DNA from: Sphingorhabdus sp. Alg231-15
Lineage (GTDB): Bacteria; Pseudomonadota; Alphaproteobacteria; Sphingomonadales; Sphingomonadaceae
Assembly (NCBI RefSeq): GCF_900149705.1
Contig: NZ_LT703001.1
Coordinates: forward strand, 806,001 to 870,000
DNA: 64,000 bases
Direction: 5' to 3'
The translations under genes were made by a program, and so were the position numbers. Numbering within the stretch: position 1 is the first letter of the stretch; each line of letters opens with the position of its first letter. The notes beneath the pieces are model-generated. The model searched no databases. It was not told where the DNA came from and saw only the letters and a list, made by a program, of their open reading frames with translations. This document shows positions 25,633 through 37,331 of this stretch, in pieces.

Positions 25633-25706
25633 CGCCTTAACCCTCAGGATTGAATTTCATTGTTCGCACTCTTGCCACCAGCGCGCCAATTGTGCACGGA
25701 AATTCT

Positions 25707-26354
25707 ATGACGATCTTGTCCGACATCGAGTGGCGCACCAGCGACAGTAAAATCGCCTATCCGGATGCTGTGGCTGAAATGGAACGCCGCAATGCTGATA
25801 TTCATGCTGGAGAGGCGCGGGAACTGATCTGGTTTCTGGAGCACCCTCCCCTTTATACCGCAGGCACAAGCTCTGATCCGTCCGAATTGCTAAGCCAGGA
25901 GTTTCCGGTTTTTGAAACCGGACGCGGCGGGCGGCATACTTATCACGGCCCTGGTCAACGTGTAGGCTATGTCATGCTCAATCTGAAAAAGCGGCAAGCG
26001 GATGTGCGCAATTTCGTTCACGCTCTGGAGGCCTGGGTGATCGCCGCCCTTGCCGAATTTGGTATCGATGCTCGAGCGGTCGACGGCCGGGTGGGCATAT
26101 GGTGTGATACGCCGGAAGGCGAAGAAGCCAAGATCGGAGCGATCGGCATACGCATCCGCAAATGGGTTACGATGCACGGTTTTTCAGTCAATATTGATCC
26201 GGATCTCAGTCATTTTGGCGGCATCGTTCCTTGCGGTATCAGCGAGTATCCCGTGACCAGTTTGAAACAGTTGGGCATTGCGGCAACACTGCATGACTTT
26301 GACGAGGCTTTGAAAAAAACTGCGCCGCAATTTTTATCAGCGATTGCCAAATAG
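25707..26354 (+). CDS. lipB: Lipoyl(octanoyl) transferase
   Basis: LipB moves the octanoyl group from acyl carrier protein to lipoyl domains of 2-oxoacid dehydrogenases, the first step of lipoate synthesis. It has the conserved [16 protein letters not shown] motif. The catalytic lysine is in AKIGAIGIR and the catalytic cysteine in VPCGIS, as in characterised LipB. The frame extends upstream to 25650. ATG 25707 fits the family's N terminus and has a modest CGGAAA upstream. At 215 residues the length is normal. It stands alone, divergent from the membrane protein. Confidence 0.96.
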   Translation: MTILSDIEWRTSDSKIAYPDAVAEMERRNADIHAGEARELIWFLEHPPLYTAGTSSDPSELLSQEFPVFETGRGGRHTYHGPGQRVGYVMLNLKKRQADVRNFVHALEAWVIAALAEFGIDARAVDGRVGIWCDTPEGEEAKIGAIGIRIRKWVTMHGFSVNIDPDLSHFGGIVPCGISEYPVTSLKQLGIAATLHDFDEALKKTAPQFLSAIAK

Positions 26355-26398
26355 ACACAAAACAATATGCTCACACGCTATACAGACTGGGAAACACC

Positions 26399-26653
26399 AT
26401 GAAAAAAATGATCACAACCTCCACCCTATTGCTAGCCGCGCTGTCGGTTTCAGCATGTTCCGGCGATCCGGAAGCGCCAGAGGCCGAAACCGTCACAGAA
26501 ACCCGCATGGACGAAGTCGATGTCATCGATGGCACTATCAGCGATGATATGGTGGATGTCGATGCACAGCCCACGGGTGAAGAACTAGCCGAAGACTCCG
26601 ATGAGTCCACCGAGACATCTGATAATGACTCCGAGGAAGACTCGGAAGAATGA
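26399..26653 (+). CDS. Small acidic lipoprotein, hypothetical
   Basis: This 84-residue protein has a lipoprotein signal peptide (MKKMITTSTLLLAALSVSAC, lipobox around Cys20). The mature part is composed almost entirely of Asp, Glu, Ser and Thr and is probably unstructured and tethered to a membrane. No family is recognised. It follows lipB by 44 bp and ends 4 bp before the convergent queE stop. Confidence 0.72.
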   Translation: MKKMITTSTLLLAALSVSACSGDPEAPEAETVTETRMDEVDVIDGTISDDMVDVDAQPTGEELAEDSDESTETSDNDSEEDSEE

Positions 26654-26657
26654 TCAG

Positions 26658-27302
26658 TTAAGCCAGGCCCAATATCTTATGGGTTTGCAGGGATAGTCGC
26701 CATTTGGGATGAGCCTGCACAAAGGCAATCGCTTCCTGCAAATTGGCAGCATTGGCCTCTTCGTCCAGACGCGCGTCCATGGGCTGCAACAGGTAATTGG
26801 CAAAATCCCAATCCTGCATCGCTTGCCAGTCGCTGTCCGGTTGCGGCCAGACCAGTTTCAACTCGTCACCGGAACGCTGCACTGTTTCGCTACCCGCTTT
26901 CGGGCTGATACAAATCCAGTCGATCGAACGCGGCACTGGAAGCGTGCCATTGGACTCAATGGCGATTTCAAATTGAGCAGCGTGAAGCGCATCAATCACG
27001 GCCTCATCCACCTGCAACATCGGCTCGCCGCCGGTCAACACGATGAAGCGGGCATCATCGCCCTCACCCCAGACGTCGGTTACTGCGGCAGCCAACGCTG
27101 CTGCATCGTCAAAGCGACCGCCACCATCGCCGTCCATGCCGACAAAGTCAGTATCGCAAAACTGGCAGACGGCATCACTGCGGTCTCGTTCCAGACCGGA
27201 CCATAAATTGCATCCTGTAAAGCGCGTAAACACAGCGCGACGCCCGCTATGTACACCCTCGCCTTGCAGGGTCAGGAACATTTCCTTGACCGCGTAACTC
27301 AT
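26658..27302 (-). CDS. queE: 7-carboxy-7-deazaguanine synthase
   Basis: This radical S-adenosylmethionine enzyme converts 6-carboxytetrahydropterin to 7-carboxy-7-deazaguanine on the path to queuosine. The N terminus FLTLQGEGVHSGRRAVFTRF is typical. The cluster cysteines are in GCNLW and CQFC, with about 14 residues between the first Cys and the CxxC, one of the known QueE spacing variants rather than the standard CxxxCxxC. VLTGGEPMLQ is the SAM-contact strand. The start ATG overlaps the queC stop as ATGA, so the two are translationally coupled. Confidence 0.94.
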   Translation of the reverse strand: MSYAVKEMFLTLQGEGVHSGRRAVFTRFTGCNLWSGLERDRSDAVCQFCDTDFVGMDGDGGGRFDDAAALAAAVTDVWGEGDDARFIVLTGGEPMLQVDEAVIDALHAAQFEIAIESNGTLPVPRSIDWICISPKAGSETVQRSGDELKLVWPQPDSDWQAMQDWDFANYLLQPMDARLDEEANAANLQEAIAFVQAHPKWRLSLQTHKILGLA

Positions 27303-27988
27303 GGCACCAGTGCATAGCGGGTTGGATCGGCGATGCCCGCTTCCTCAAAACCCTTCTGGCGCAGGCGGCAGCTATCACAAAAGCCGCAGTGCAGATTGGC
27401 CTCTGCCGGATCATAGCAAGACCAGCTCAACGCGGGATCGATATCCAGTCGCCGGGCTTCCTTGGCGATATCCGCTTTGGTCATATATTGCAGCGGGGTT
27501 TGGATCGTGAAACCACTGCCCTGATCACCAGCCTTTGTGGCAAGGTCGGCCAGTCTCTCGAAGCCCTCGATAAACTCAGGGCGACAATCCGGATATCCGG
27601 AGTAATCCAGCGCGTTGACACCAATGAAGATATCCCGGGCATCGCGAGCTTCCGCCAGACCAAGAGTCAGCGACAGAAATATTAAGTTGCGCGCAGGGAC
27701 GTACGTTACCGGAATATCATTGGTGACACCGGATTTTGGAACATCAATATCGTCGGTCAAAGCAGAACCACCAAAACGACTCAGATCAAGCGGCAGGATG
27801 ATATGCTCGCTAACCTCCAGTTTGGCTGCAATCTGAACCGCCGACTGCAGTTCGATTTTGTGCCGCTGATTATAATCGATAGTCAGCGCGACAATATCAT
27901 AGCCCTGCTCGCGCGCTATTGCGGCGGATACCATAGAGTCGAGCCCGCCGGACAGCAGGACAATAGCCTTTTTTTGATTTTGTGACAT
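27299..27988 (-). CDS. queC: 7-cyano-7-deazaguanine synthase
   Basis: QueC uses ATP and ammonia to turn 7-carboxy-7-deazaguanine into preQ0. The PP-loop motif LLSGGLDSMVSA lies at the N terminus. The zinc site is at the C terminus (LHCGFCDSCRLRQKGF plus an upstream Cys in SWSCYDP). ATG 27988 is chosen over the frame opening at 28024, since MSQNQKKAIVLLSGG is the usual start. It overlaps queE. No preQ1 riboswitch could be recognised in the upstream 60 bp. Confidence 0.95.
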   Translation of the reverse strand: MSQNQKKAIVLLSGGLDSMVSAAIAREQGYDIVALTIDYNQRHKIELQSAVQIAAKLEVSEHIILPLDLSRFGGSALTDDIDVPKSGVTNDIPVTYVPARNLIFLSLTLGLAEARDARDIFIGVNALDYSGYPDCRPEFIEGFERLADLATKAGDQGSGFTIQTPLQYMTKADIAKEARRLDIDPALSWSCYDPAEANLHCGFCDSCRLRQKGFEEAGIADPTRYALVP

Positions 27989-28049
27989 GCCCGCCCCGCT
28001 AATCCTCTTCGCCGCGACAAGCAAGTATTTGAAGGCACCAGGGGCAAAA

Positions 28050-28092
28050 TTAAAAAAAATAGGGCCGCAGCTTCATCGAAGCGCGGCCCAGT
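28050..28092 (-). terminator. Intrinsic terminator for the 28204-28611 gene (leftward)
   Basis: On the minus strand, GGGCCGCG and CTGCGGCCC arms with an inner CTTC/GAAG pair form a strong hairpin followed by TATTTTTTTTAATTTT. It lies about 110 bp beyond the stop of the leftward periplasmic-protein gene and just ahead of the queC promoter region. Confidence 0.8.
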
Positions 28093-28203
28093 TAGGCTCT
28101 AGTTCAAGCCAAAAGGGAGGAAGTCATGCCAGAAGCATGATTGTTTTGGTTTAGCAGAAACATGGTAAATATTTGGTTAACGTCCGCGCCAAATAGGCTG
28201 GAT

Positions 28204-28611
28204 TTAGCAAGCACCGGTCCTGCGACCTTCGACACTGAACGAAAATGGCGCATTGCCTTCGATCCCTTGAGACTGGATTTGCACCAGTCCGCTGGATTCG
28301 CGTTTAATTGTCGTCACCCCATGGTCCGAGCTGCCACATTTGTAGCTGACGCGGACACTATTAGGTGTATCTTGAATGACATAGCGCGAACAATCCGTTT
28401 CACGATGTTGAATTTGCAGCAATATTCCTGGATCGCCGAGACAGACTTTCTTTCCAGGTTCAACCGAACCACGGGCTTTGAGCGTCCACTCCCCTTTTTG
28501 CAAACCGTCAAGAAGAGCCAGTTCCGGTGCCTGTGCCGGTGCTGAAACAGAGAAAGCCAGAAATGCGGCAGCGGTTGCGCTGATAGACTTTACCAGTGTC
28601 GTGCTGTTCAT
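28204..28611 (-). CDS. Conserved periplasmic protein, DUF3617-like
   Basis: This 135-residue protein has a cleavable signal peptide (residues about 1-27, ending SVSAPAQA). The mature domain contains LQKGEWTLKARGS and four further cysteines (VCLGD, DCSRYV, YKCGSS and a terminal GAC) that could form two disulfides. WTLKxR openings and this cysteine pattern resemble DUF3617-type sphingomonad proteins, but the assignment is tentative. No function is known. It is monocistronic with its own terminator to the left. Confidence 0.75.
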   Translation of the reverse strand: MNSTTLVKSISATAAAFLAFSVSAPAQAPELALLDGLQKGEWTLKARGSVEPGKKVCLGDPGILLQIQHRETDCSRYVIQDTPNSVRVSYKCGSSDHGVTTIKRESSGLVQIQSQGIEGNAPFSFSVEGRRTGAC

Positions 28612-28762
28612 TCCCTGATCCCTTTAGTTTCCAATGATAAGCGGCGCATCCGCTTCATTGTGTAGTTGGCTTAAGAATATGGCGAATATCGCGCCCAATT
28701 GCGGCGATTAATTGTATGATTCGGACAGTTTTTGGAAAAAAACCAGAAATACGCGTTCAAGT

Positions 28763-29677
28763 TCAATTGTTTAAACTAGCACTCGAAATTGTGAATTTCT
28801 TACTACAAAATGCACAATCTATCGAAATTGTACCGTCCGCGTCGACCATATCCTCCTTATCTTCTTTCGGGAATCGTGCGATCACATCCCTGATATGGTC
28901 TTCATTACACCGGCAACCCTTAACGAGCGGTTTACCGCTCAAAACCCTCACTTCGTCGCTCTCGCTAAACAGGCGCCACAGCAAATCTTCCAGGGGTAAA
29001 TCGGGATCAACAAGCTCTTCTGGCTGCACGCTACTACCCATCACGGCCACATGCTCCCACTCCGGATGGTTCATCCGAACATGCAAGCGTTCCTTACCTT
29101 CCTCGCCATCAGGCAGATGCTGTACCAGCAATCCACCAACCACCGTACGATCATCCTCGATGTCCAGCGCAACACGAATCACGGTGGGAATCTGCTCAGA
29201 CTGCATGAAGTAGTTCTGCACCGCTTCGGCAAGACTGCCTCCCTCGAGCGGCACAATCCCCTGTGATCGTCCGCGCGGTTCGGGGTGATCAAAGGTGATC
29301 GCCAGATAGCCTTTGCCAAATAAGGCCATCAAGCTGGGTTCCAACGGCTGGCTGGCAAGACGCTCGGCATCAAACTGAATATAGCCCCGTATATCACCAT
29401 CCTTATAATCGCAGGCCAGCAGGCTGATCACGCCGCTTTCGGTCTGGGCCTGTAACGTCAATTGCGCTTCCTCTTCTTTCAGAAGAGCGCCCAGCAACGC
29501 TGTCAAACACATGGCTTCAGCCAGCAAGGATCGCATCTGCGGCGGATAGTCATGTGCGGACAATATATCGTCGAGCACAGGCCCCAGTCTCACGGCCCTC
29601 CCTCGACAATGTTTCGCGGGGATGGAGAATGAAAGGTTCTTGTCGATCAATGTCGGCAAATTTGGACTTTCAACCAT
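28763..29677 (-). CDS. hslO: Hsp33 redox-regulated chaperone
   Basis: Hsp33 is a cytoplasmic holdase switched on by oxidative unfolding. The C-terminal zinc-binding redox switch is intact: CRC in KGCRCNEDHI and CAFC in DCAFCSKKF. The N-terminal folding domain contains AEAMCLTALLGALLKEEEA and GYIQFDAERL. The start ATG overlaps the argF stop (ATGA), so hslO is the third gene of argD-argF-hslO, an arrangement common in alphaproteobacteria. Its presence near katG fits oxidative-stress defence but does not prove co-regulation. Confidence 0.94.
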   Translation of the reverse strand: MVESPNLPTLIDKNLSFSIPAKHCRGRAVRLGPVLDDILSAHDYPPQMRSLLAEAMCLTALLGALLKEEEAQLTLQAQTESGVISLLACDYKDGDIRGYIQFDAERLASQPLEPSLMALFGKGYLAITFDHPEPRGRSQGIVPLEGGSLAEAVQNYFMQSEQIPTVIRVALDIEDDRTVVGGLLVQHLPDGEEGKERLHVRMNHPEWEHVAVMGSSVQPEELVDPDLPLEDLLWRLFSESDEVRVLSGKPLVKGCRCNEDHIRDVIARFPKEDKEDMVDADGTISIDCAFCSKKFTISSASLNN

Positions 29678-30603
29678 CAGATTTGTCCAAAGGCCCAGCG
29701 CAGAACTGATTTTTGGGCATGGATACGATTTTCCGCCTCATCCCAGACCAGTGACTGGGGGCCATCAATAACGGATGGCATAACCTCTTCTCCGCGATGA
29801 GCGGGAAGGCAGTGCAGGAATACGGCATCGGACTTTGCCTGCTCCATAATCACATCATTGACCTGAAACGGCATCATCGCATCCATTTTCGCATCGGCAT
29901 GCGCTTGTCCCATGGATACCCAGGTGTCAGCAACAATGACGTCAGCACCGGCAACAGCTTCCAAGGCGTCGCGGTAGATCGTAACTTTCGCTCCAGCCGC
30001 TTGCGCTTCGGCAATGAAGTCATGATCGGGATCATAGCCTTCGGGACAGCCAATGCGCACGTTAAACTTCATCAAGCCGGCCGCTTCGACGATACTATTG
30101 AGGACATTATTGCCGTCGCCGAGCCATGCAACCTCAAGCCCGGGCAATGGCTTCCCGTGCTCGATCAGCGTGAGTAGATCAGCGACGATCTGGCAGGGAT
30201 GAGACAGATCGGTCAGACCATTTATCACTGGCACGCTAGCATTGCCCGCCAGTTCTTCAATCTTGGCATGATCGTCAGTCCGGATCATCACGGCGTCACA
30301 CATGCGTGACAGGACCTTAGCGGTATCGGCAACCGTCTCACCGCGCCCCAACTGCATCGAGCCGCTGTCCATAACAATACTCGTGCCACCCAATTGGCGG
30401 ATCGCAATATCAAAGGATACCCGAGTCCTGGTGCTACTCTTCTCAAAAATCATGGCCAGGACGTGATCCGCAAGCGGCGCATCTGCGTCTGTCTTGCCCT
30501 TGGGCCAGCCTTTACGTGCATTCTTTCGATCCAGCGCATCGCTCAGCATAGCCGCAATGGCATCACCGCCCGCATCGGACAGGTTCAGAAAATGCCGCGT
30601 CAT
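29677..30603 (-). CDS. argF: Ornithine carbamoyltransferase
   Basis: This enzyme joins carbamoyl phosphate and ornithine to citrulline in arginine synthesis. The carbamoyl-phosphate loop is [10 protein letters not shown]. The ornithine-side motifs are [11 protein letters not shown] and [13 protein letters not shown], and DTWVSMGQA is also present. Length (308 residues) is normal. It overlaps argD upstream and hslO downstream, each by an ATGA, so the three are translated as one unit. Confidence 0.97.
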   Translation of the reverse strand: MTRHFLNLSDAGGDAIAAMLSDALDRKNARKGWPKGKTDADAPLADHVLAMIFEKSSTRTRVSFDIAIRQLGGTSIVMDSGSMQLGRGETVADTAKVLSRMCDAVMIRTDDHAKIEELAGNASVPVINGLTDLSHPCQIVADLLTLIEHGKPLPGLEVAWLGDGNNVLNSIVEAAGLMKFNVRIGCPEGYDPDHDFIAEAQAAGAKVTIYRDALEAVAGADVIVADTWVSMGQAHADAKMDAMMPFQVNDVIMEQAKSDAVFLHCLPAHRGEEVMPSVIDGPQSLVWDEAENRIHAQKSVLRWAFGQI

Positions 30604-31787
30604 GAGTCCGCTGCCTGATAGTCAGCCGCGCCAGCTGAAAGTTTTTCAATGAAAGTCGCGATATGGCTCTCGTCAATGTTGAGCGGTGGCAATATCCGCA
30701 ATGTATTGTCGCCCGCTGCGACCGTCAGCAAACCATGATTGTCGCGCAAATGAGCCACAAGAGGTCGGGATTCTTGGGTCATCGTGATACCGAGCATCAG
30801 ACCATGTCCCCGTACACCCGTGAACAGAGCGGGATAGTTCCCGATAAACTGTTCGATCGCCGCGCGCAGCTTTCCACCAATGTCTCGCACATGTTCAAGA
30901 AACTCGTCATTCGCGACTACATCCCAGACTGCATTGCCCGCAGCCATTGCCAACGGATTGCCTCCATAGGTTGAGCCATGGGTGCCGGGAACCATGCCGC
31001 GCGCGGCTTCTTCTATTGCCAGACAGGCGCCGAATGGAAAACCGCCGCCAATACCTTTGGCGCTGGCCATGATGTCAGGCTTTATGTCGTAAAGCTCATG
31101 CGCATATAGCGCGCCCGTCCGCGCAACGCCGCACTGCACTTCATCGAGAAGCAACAATATGCCATGTTGGTCCGCCAAGGCACGAAGACCCTTCATGAAG
31201 GCTTCGGATGCCGGACGAATGCCGCCCTCGCCTTGAATCGGTTCGACCAGAAATGCCGCGGTCTTCGGACCTATCGCCGCTTCGGCGCCTTCCAGATCAT
31301 CAAAGTCCACATATTTGAAGCCGGCAAGCAGGGGAGAAAAACCATGATGCATCTTCTCTTGATTGGATGCGGAGATGGTCGCCATCGTCCGACCGTGAAA
31401 CGCATTTTTGAAGGTGATAATCTCAAACCGGTCGCTGCCCTGAGATTGGTGATAGACTCGCGCTGTCTTGATCGCACATTCCACCGCTTCCGCGCCGCTG
31501 TTAGTGAAGAATACCGTGTCGGCAAAAGTTGTATCGACCAGCCGTTGAGCAAGCTTTTCACCCTGCGGGCTACCATAGAGGTTTGACACATGCATGAGTG
31601 TCGCCGCCTGTTCCTGTATCGCCTTGGTCAGATGCGGATGGCCATGGCCCAAAAGGTTCACGGCGATGCCCGTAGCAAAATCAAGAGCACGGCTGCCATC
31701 TTCGGAAATCAGCCAAGCGCCTTCGCCTCGCACAGGACGAAAACCACACCGAGGATAGACGGGCATGAGCGGGGTAATCGTCATCAT
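30600..31787 (-). CDS. argD: Acetylornithine aminotransferase
   Basis: This PLP-dependent aminotransferase makes N-acetylornithine from the semialdehyde and glutamate in arginine synthesis. Motifs: [18 protein letters not shown] (phosphate-binding), [26 protein letters not shown], and the PLP lysine in [15 protein letters not shown]. The frame is open to 31889, but ATG 31787 (or 31784) follows AAGGAA at the right distance and gives [15 protein letters not shown], the family N terminus. A terminator-like hairpin sits in the leader at 31824-31846. It is the first gene of argD-argF-hslO and divergent from katG. Confidence 0.96.
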   Translation of the reverse strand: MMTITPLMPVYPRCGFRPVRGEGAWLISEDGSRALDFATGIAVNLLGHGHPHLTKAIQEQAATLMHVSNLYGSPQGEKLAQRLVDTTFADTVFFTNSGAEAVECAIKTARVYHQSQGSDRFEIITFKNAFHGRTMATISASNQEKMHHGFSPLLAGFKYVDFDDLEGAEAAIGPKTAAFLVEPIQGEGGIRPASEAFMKGLRALADQHGILLLLDEVQCGVARTGALYAHELYDIKPDIMASAKGIGGGFPFGACLAIEEAARGMVPGTHGSTYGGNPLAMAAGNAVWDVVANDEFLEHVRDIGGKLRAAIEQFIGNYPALFTGVRGHGLMLGITMTQESRPLVAHLRDNHGLLTVAAGDNTLRILPPLNIDESHIATFIEKLSAGAADYQAADS

Positions 31788-31823
31788 TATTTCCTTTATT
31801 TTTGCGCCATAGATAAAATAGAA

Positions 31824-31846
31824 AAGGCGACCCGATTGGCCGCCTT
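31824..31846 (-). promoter_or_regulatory. Terminator-like hairpin in the argD leader (possible attenuator)
   Basis: On the minus strand AAGGCGGCC, a five-base loop and GGTCGCCTT form a nine-pair stem with one mismatch, followed by TTCTATTTTATC. It lies 37 bp before the argD start, and there is no leftward gene upstream for it to terminate. It could act as an attenuator, or mark a terminator for an unseen transcript. Confidence 0.5.
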
Positions 31847-32020
31847 CTTTAAGCAAGCCTCTTATATGCATGAACAGGATAACGGTCAATCATTGCAAAA
31901 TACCAGATGCGATCGCCGCCCCTTTTGATTAATCGATTGAAGCAATCAAACATAGTGCTTTAATTGATTTAGCGCGATGGCCAATCTGTATTATAAGCAG
32001 GTCAGAATCTAATGAATTAA

Positions 32021-34249
<2,229 letters not shown>

Positions 34250-34271
34250 ACAGATCTAGAATCTAAGAATG

Positions 34272-34308
34272 AAAAGACGGCTCGCTGGGAAACCGGCGGG
34301 CCGTTTTG
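34272..34308 (+). terminator. Intrinsic terminator after katG
   Basis: The arms ACGGCTCGCTGG and CCGGCGGGCCGT pair (with two G-T pairs) around a GAAA loop and are followed by TTTTGCT. It lies just beyond katG and next to the convergent GFA gene. Confidence 0.75.
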
Positions 34309-34311
34309 CTA

Positions 34312-34680
34312 TCAAAGCTTGGCCTTTGAAGCTTCCCAATTCTGTCCGTCAAATTTTGCGATATTCGGCTGTAAATCATGCCCTGCATCCAGGCAGTTAT
34401 AATTGACGCTATAGCTTTCAGGGTGGGAACGCGGTTGGTAGAAGCTCTTTATCCCGCAATGGCTACAGAATAAATGATCGGCCTGACCGCTGCCAAATTT
34501 ATAACTGGTCAGGTCATCCTCGCCTTTCAGCAAATTGAATTGATCATGCGGTATGAAAAGGTGCAGATAACCTGTGCGCGCGCATATCGAGCAATTGCAA
34601 TCCAGCATCTCCGGCTCCGGATCGGCCTTGGCAGTGAATCGAACCGCCCCGCAATGACATCCGCCCGCAACTTCGATCAC
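34312..34680 (-). CDS. GFA family (CENP-V-type) zinc protein
   Basis: This 122-residue protein has the Gfa fold, named for glutathione-dependent formaldehyde-activating enzyme. Zinc ligands are visible as [21 protein letters not shown] and [11 protein letters not shown]. Most members of this family are uncharacterised and few are true formaldehyde-glutathione enzymes. It is coupled by an ATGA overlap to the upstream OsmC gene. The window holds a second, different GFA protein at 60436. Confidence 0.88.
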   Translation of the reverse strand: MIEVAGGCHCGAVRFTAKADPEPEMLDCNCSICARTGYLHLFIPHDQFNLLKGEDDLTSYKFGSGQADHLFCSHCGIKSFYQPRSHPESYSVNYNCLDAGHDLQPNIAKFDGQNWEASKAKL

Positions 34681-35117
34681 GACCTTACCTCGGTGGAATG
34701 AATATCAATCCGGTTTTCCAGCGTCCGGTGAACCGGGCATTTATCAGCAATTTCAAGCAACTTCTGGCGCTGCTCTTCCGATAAATCTCCTGTGATGGTT
34801 ATAGCGCGGTCGATCACATCAATCCGGTTGTCATCATTGCTGCAGGTGGTGCAATCATCGACATGTTCACGGCTGTGCTCCAGCTCAATATGCACGCCTT
34901 CGAGCGGAATGCCTTTCCGATCTGCATACATTTTCATGGTCATGGACGTGCAGGTCCCCAACGCGGCGAGCAGCAGGTCATAGGGCGATGGCCCACTATC
35001 CTCTCCACCGAAAAAAACGGGCTCGTCCGCAAGAAAAACATGTTTGCCAACACGGACGGTCTGCTGAAATTTACCGCTCGCCGTTTCGACGGTAACGAGG
35101 GATGGATTGGTAGCCAT
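34677..35117 (-). CDS. OsmC family protein
   Basis: This 146-residue member of the OsmC/Ohr fold has the two conserved cysteines, in [17 protein letters not shown] and in [10 protein letters not shown], that reduce organic peroxides in characterised relatives. Two further cysteines (DDCTTCSND) are unusual for Ohr proteins and fit the broader OsmC/YhfA branch. It starts 3 bp after the glmS stop, so glmS, osmC and gfa appear to be one operon. A detoxifying role is inference. Confidence 0.88.
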   Translation of the reverse strand: MATNPSLVTVETASGKFQQTVRVGKHVFLADEPVFFGGEDSGPSPYDLLLAALGTCTSMTMKMYADRKGIPLEGVHIELEHSREHVDDCTTCSNDDNRIDVIDRAITITGDLSEEQRQKLLEIADKCPVHRTLENRIDIHSTEVRS

Positions 35118-35120
35118 ATT

Positions 35121-36944
35121 TTACTCCACAGTTACCGATTTCGCGAGATTGCGAGGTTGATCAACATCCGTACCTTTTGCCACCGCCACATGATAGGCAA
35201 GCAATTGGACCGGCACAGCATAAACCAGCGGTGCGATAAGCGGATGAACCTTCGGCATTTCGATAGTCGCCATACAGCCCTCGCCGGCTTCGGCCAAACC
35301 GGCTGCATCGGAAATCAATACCACCTTGCCGCCACGCGCCATCACTTCCTGCATGTTGCTGACCGTCTTTTCGAACAGCGGCCCAGATGGCGCCAGCACG
35401 ATGACTGGCACCGCTTCGTCAATAAGCGCAATGGGGCCATGCTTCATCTCGCCTGACGCATAGCCCTCAGCATGAATATAGCTTATTTCTTTGAGTTTCA
35501 GTGCGCCCTCCAGTGCCAGCGGATAATCCGGGCCACGCCCCAGATAGAGCACGTCTCGTGCCGGCGCGATAAGATGGGCCATATCGGATATGTCTTCATC
35601 ATGGGCCAGAGCGGCATTCAGCGCAGCCGGAGCTTCCGTGAGATGCTCAACAACTTCATGCTCTTCATCACGCGACATTTTGCCCTTCACTACAGCGAGA
35701 TGCGCAGCGAGCGCGGCCAGAACGGCCAACTGGCAGGAAAACGCCTTGGTCGAAGCCACGCCGATCTCAGGGCCCGCATGGGTTGGCAGCAACAGATCTG
35801 CCTCGCGTGCCATGGAACTGGTCGGAACATTGACCACAACCGCGATTTTCTGGCCCTGCTCCTTGCTATGGCGCAGCGCGGCAAGCGTATCTGCAGTCTC
35901 GCCAGATTGTGAGATGAACAATGCCAGTCCGCCCGGCTCCAGCACCGGATCGCGGTAACGAAATTCCGATGCCACATCGAGGTCCACAGGAACCCGCGCA
36001 AAGGTTTCGAACCAATATTTGGCAACCATCCCGGCATAATAACTTGTGCCGCAAGCGACTATGGTAATCCGTTTGATATCCTTGAGATCAAAATCCATCT
36101 GCGGCAGCGCGACTTGCTGTTCGAGTGGCCGGATGTAGCTTTGCAGAGTTTGCGCCACCACCGTTGGCTGCTCGAAAATCTCTTTCTGCATATAGTGGCG
36201 ATATTGTCCCTTTTCGATGGTCGCTGCCGAGACGCCAGAGGTCGTCACTTCGCGCTCCACCGGATTGTTGGCGCTGTCAAAAATCTGTGCGCCTTCTTTG
36301 TTGATGACAACCCAGTCGCCTTCCTCAAGATAAGCGATTTTCTGGGTCAGTGGTGCCAAAGCCAGCGCGTCCGATCCCAAATAGGTCTCGCCCTCACCAT
36401 ATCCGACCACCAGCGGCGAACCGAGTCGCGCACCGATCAGCAGATCCGGATTCGACTTGAAAGCAATGGCCAGCGCAAAAGCTCCGCGCAGCTGCGGCAA
36501 TACCGCCTGCACTGCTTCCTGTGGAGATTTACCTGCCTCGACTTGCTCACTGACCAAATGCGCAACCACTTCGGTATCGGTTTCGCTTTCAAAACTGCGT
36601 CCCCTCGCCGACAGTTCTTCTCGCAGCGGTTTGAAATTCTCGATAATGCCATTGTGGACCAGCGCCACTTCGCCGGTGGCGTGCGGATGCGCATTACTCG
36701 TCGTCGGTGCACCATGAGTGGCCCAGCGGGTATGGGCAATGCCGATCATTCCCGGTGCATCGTCCTTCTTCAGCACCTCAACCAGATTGATCAGCTTCCC
36801 TTCAGCGCGGCGGCGAATGAGCCGGCCGTTGTCGACCGTACACACACCGGCGCTGTCATAGCCGCGATATTCCATCCGCTTGAGACCATCGACCAGGCGA
36901 TCCGAGACGGCATCCTTGCCAACAATTCCGATAATTCCGCACAT
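35121..36944 (-). CDS. glmS: Glutamine-fructose-6-phosphate aminotransferase
   Basis: GlmS makes glucosamine-6-phosphate from fructose-6-phosphate and glutamine, the entry to UDP-GlcNAc for peptidoglycan and lipid A. The N-terminal nucleophile cysteine is Cys2 (MCGIIGIVG). The glutaminase domain shows THGAPTTSNAHPH and HNGIIENF. The two SIS sugar-binding domains show CGTSYYAG and QSGETADT, and the C terminus ends DQPRNLAKSVTVE as in the family. Length (607) is normal. No glmS ribozyme is expected in this group and none was seen. The partner glmU lies 1.3 kb upstream, separated by a toxin-antitoxin pair and an accessory gene. Confidence 0.98.
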   Translation of the reverse strand: MCGIIGIVGKDAVSDRLVDGLKRMEYRGYDSAGVCTVDNGRLIRRRAEGKLINLVEVLKKDDAPGMIGIAHTRWATHGAPTTSNAHPHATGEVALVHNGIIENFKPLREELSARGRSFESETDTEVVAHLVSEQVEAGKSPQEAVQAVLPQLRGAFALAIAFKSNPDLLIGARLGSPLVVGYGEGETYLGSDALALAPLTQKIAYLEEGDWVVINKEGAQIFDSANNPVEREVTTSGVSAATIEKGQYRHYMQKEIFEQPTVVAQTLQSYIRPLEQQVALPQMDFDLKDIKRITIVACGTSYYAGMVAKYWFETFARVPVDLDVASEFRYRDPVLEPGGLALFISQSGETADTLAALRHSKEQGQKIAVVVNVPTSSMAREADLLLPTHAGPEIGVASTKAFSCQLAVLAALAAHLAVVKGKMSRDEEHEVVEHLTEAPAALNAALAHDEDISDMAHLIAPARDVLYLGRGPDYPLALEGALKLKEISYIHAEGYASGEMKHGPIALIDEAVPVIVLAPSGPLFEKTVSNMQEVMARGGKVVLISDAAGLAEAGEGCMATIEMPKVHPLIAPLVYAVPVQLLAYHVAVAKGTDVDQPRNLAKSVTVE

Positions 36945-36962
36945 ATATCTGAGGCTTTCTTC

Positions 36963-37331
36963 TTAGAGAGTATAGGGAACGCGAATACCCGGCATTTCCG
37001 CCGGAAAGTCGCGAGTATTACGTGTGATCAAGATGCGCCCGGTGAGCTGGGCCGATGCGAGAATGACGGCATCCATGGCTTTCAGCCGTCGCCGGTCACT
37101 GCGCAGCAGTGCTGCCCGCCGACCGATTTCCTCATTCACCTCGATAATGTTGAAAAAGGACAGAAAGTCTTCCGCCCGGTCGCCGTCATCCGGCAGCGCG
37201 CGGGTCAATATCTCGACCCAGGTCAGGCGGCTGATATAACGCCGGTCATAGCGTTTCAGCTCGACATTGGCCCGGCCAACATCATTCAGCGCATCAAACA
37301 AGATGTTGCTATCAAAAACCGCTTCGTTCAC
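36963..37331 (-). CDS. vapC: VapC-type PIN-domain toxin
   Basis: This 122-residue PIN-domain ribonuclease is the toxin of a type II toxin-antitoxin pair. The acidic metal-binding residues are in place: Asp7 (VFDSN), Glu40 (TWVEI), Asp87 (KAMDAVILASA) and Asp108 (TRNTRDF). Members typically cut tRNA or rRNA, but the target here is unknown. Its ATG overlaps the stop of the antitoxin gene by 4 bp. It is 18 bp upstream of glmS on the same strand, so read-through into glmS is possible. Confidence 0.9.
   Translation of the reverse strand: MNEAVFDSNILFDALNDVGRANVELKRYDRRYISRLTWVEILTRALPDDGDRAEDFLSFFNIIEVNEEIGRRAALLRSDRRRLKAMDAVILASAQLTGRILITRNTRDFPAEMPGIRVPYTL

Noticed and set aside
27989-28050. 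preQ1 riboswitch ahead of queC
   Set aside because: The short leader shows no pseudoknot-type pattern with a conserved A-rich tail, and nothing distinguishes it from ordinary leader sequence.
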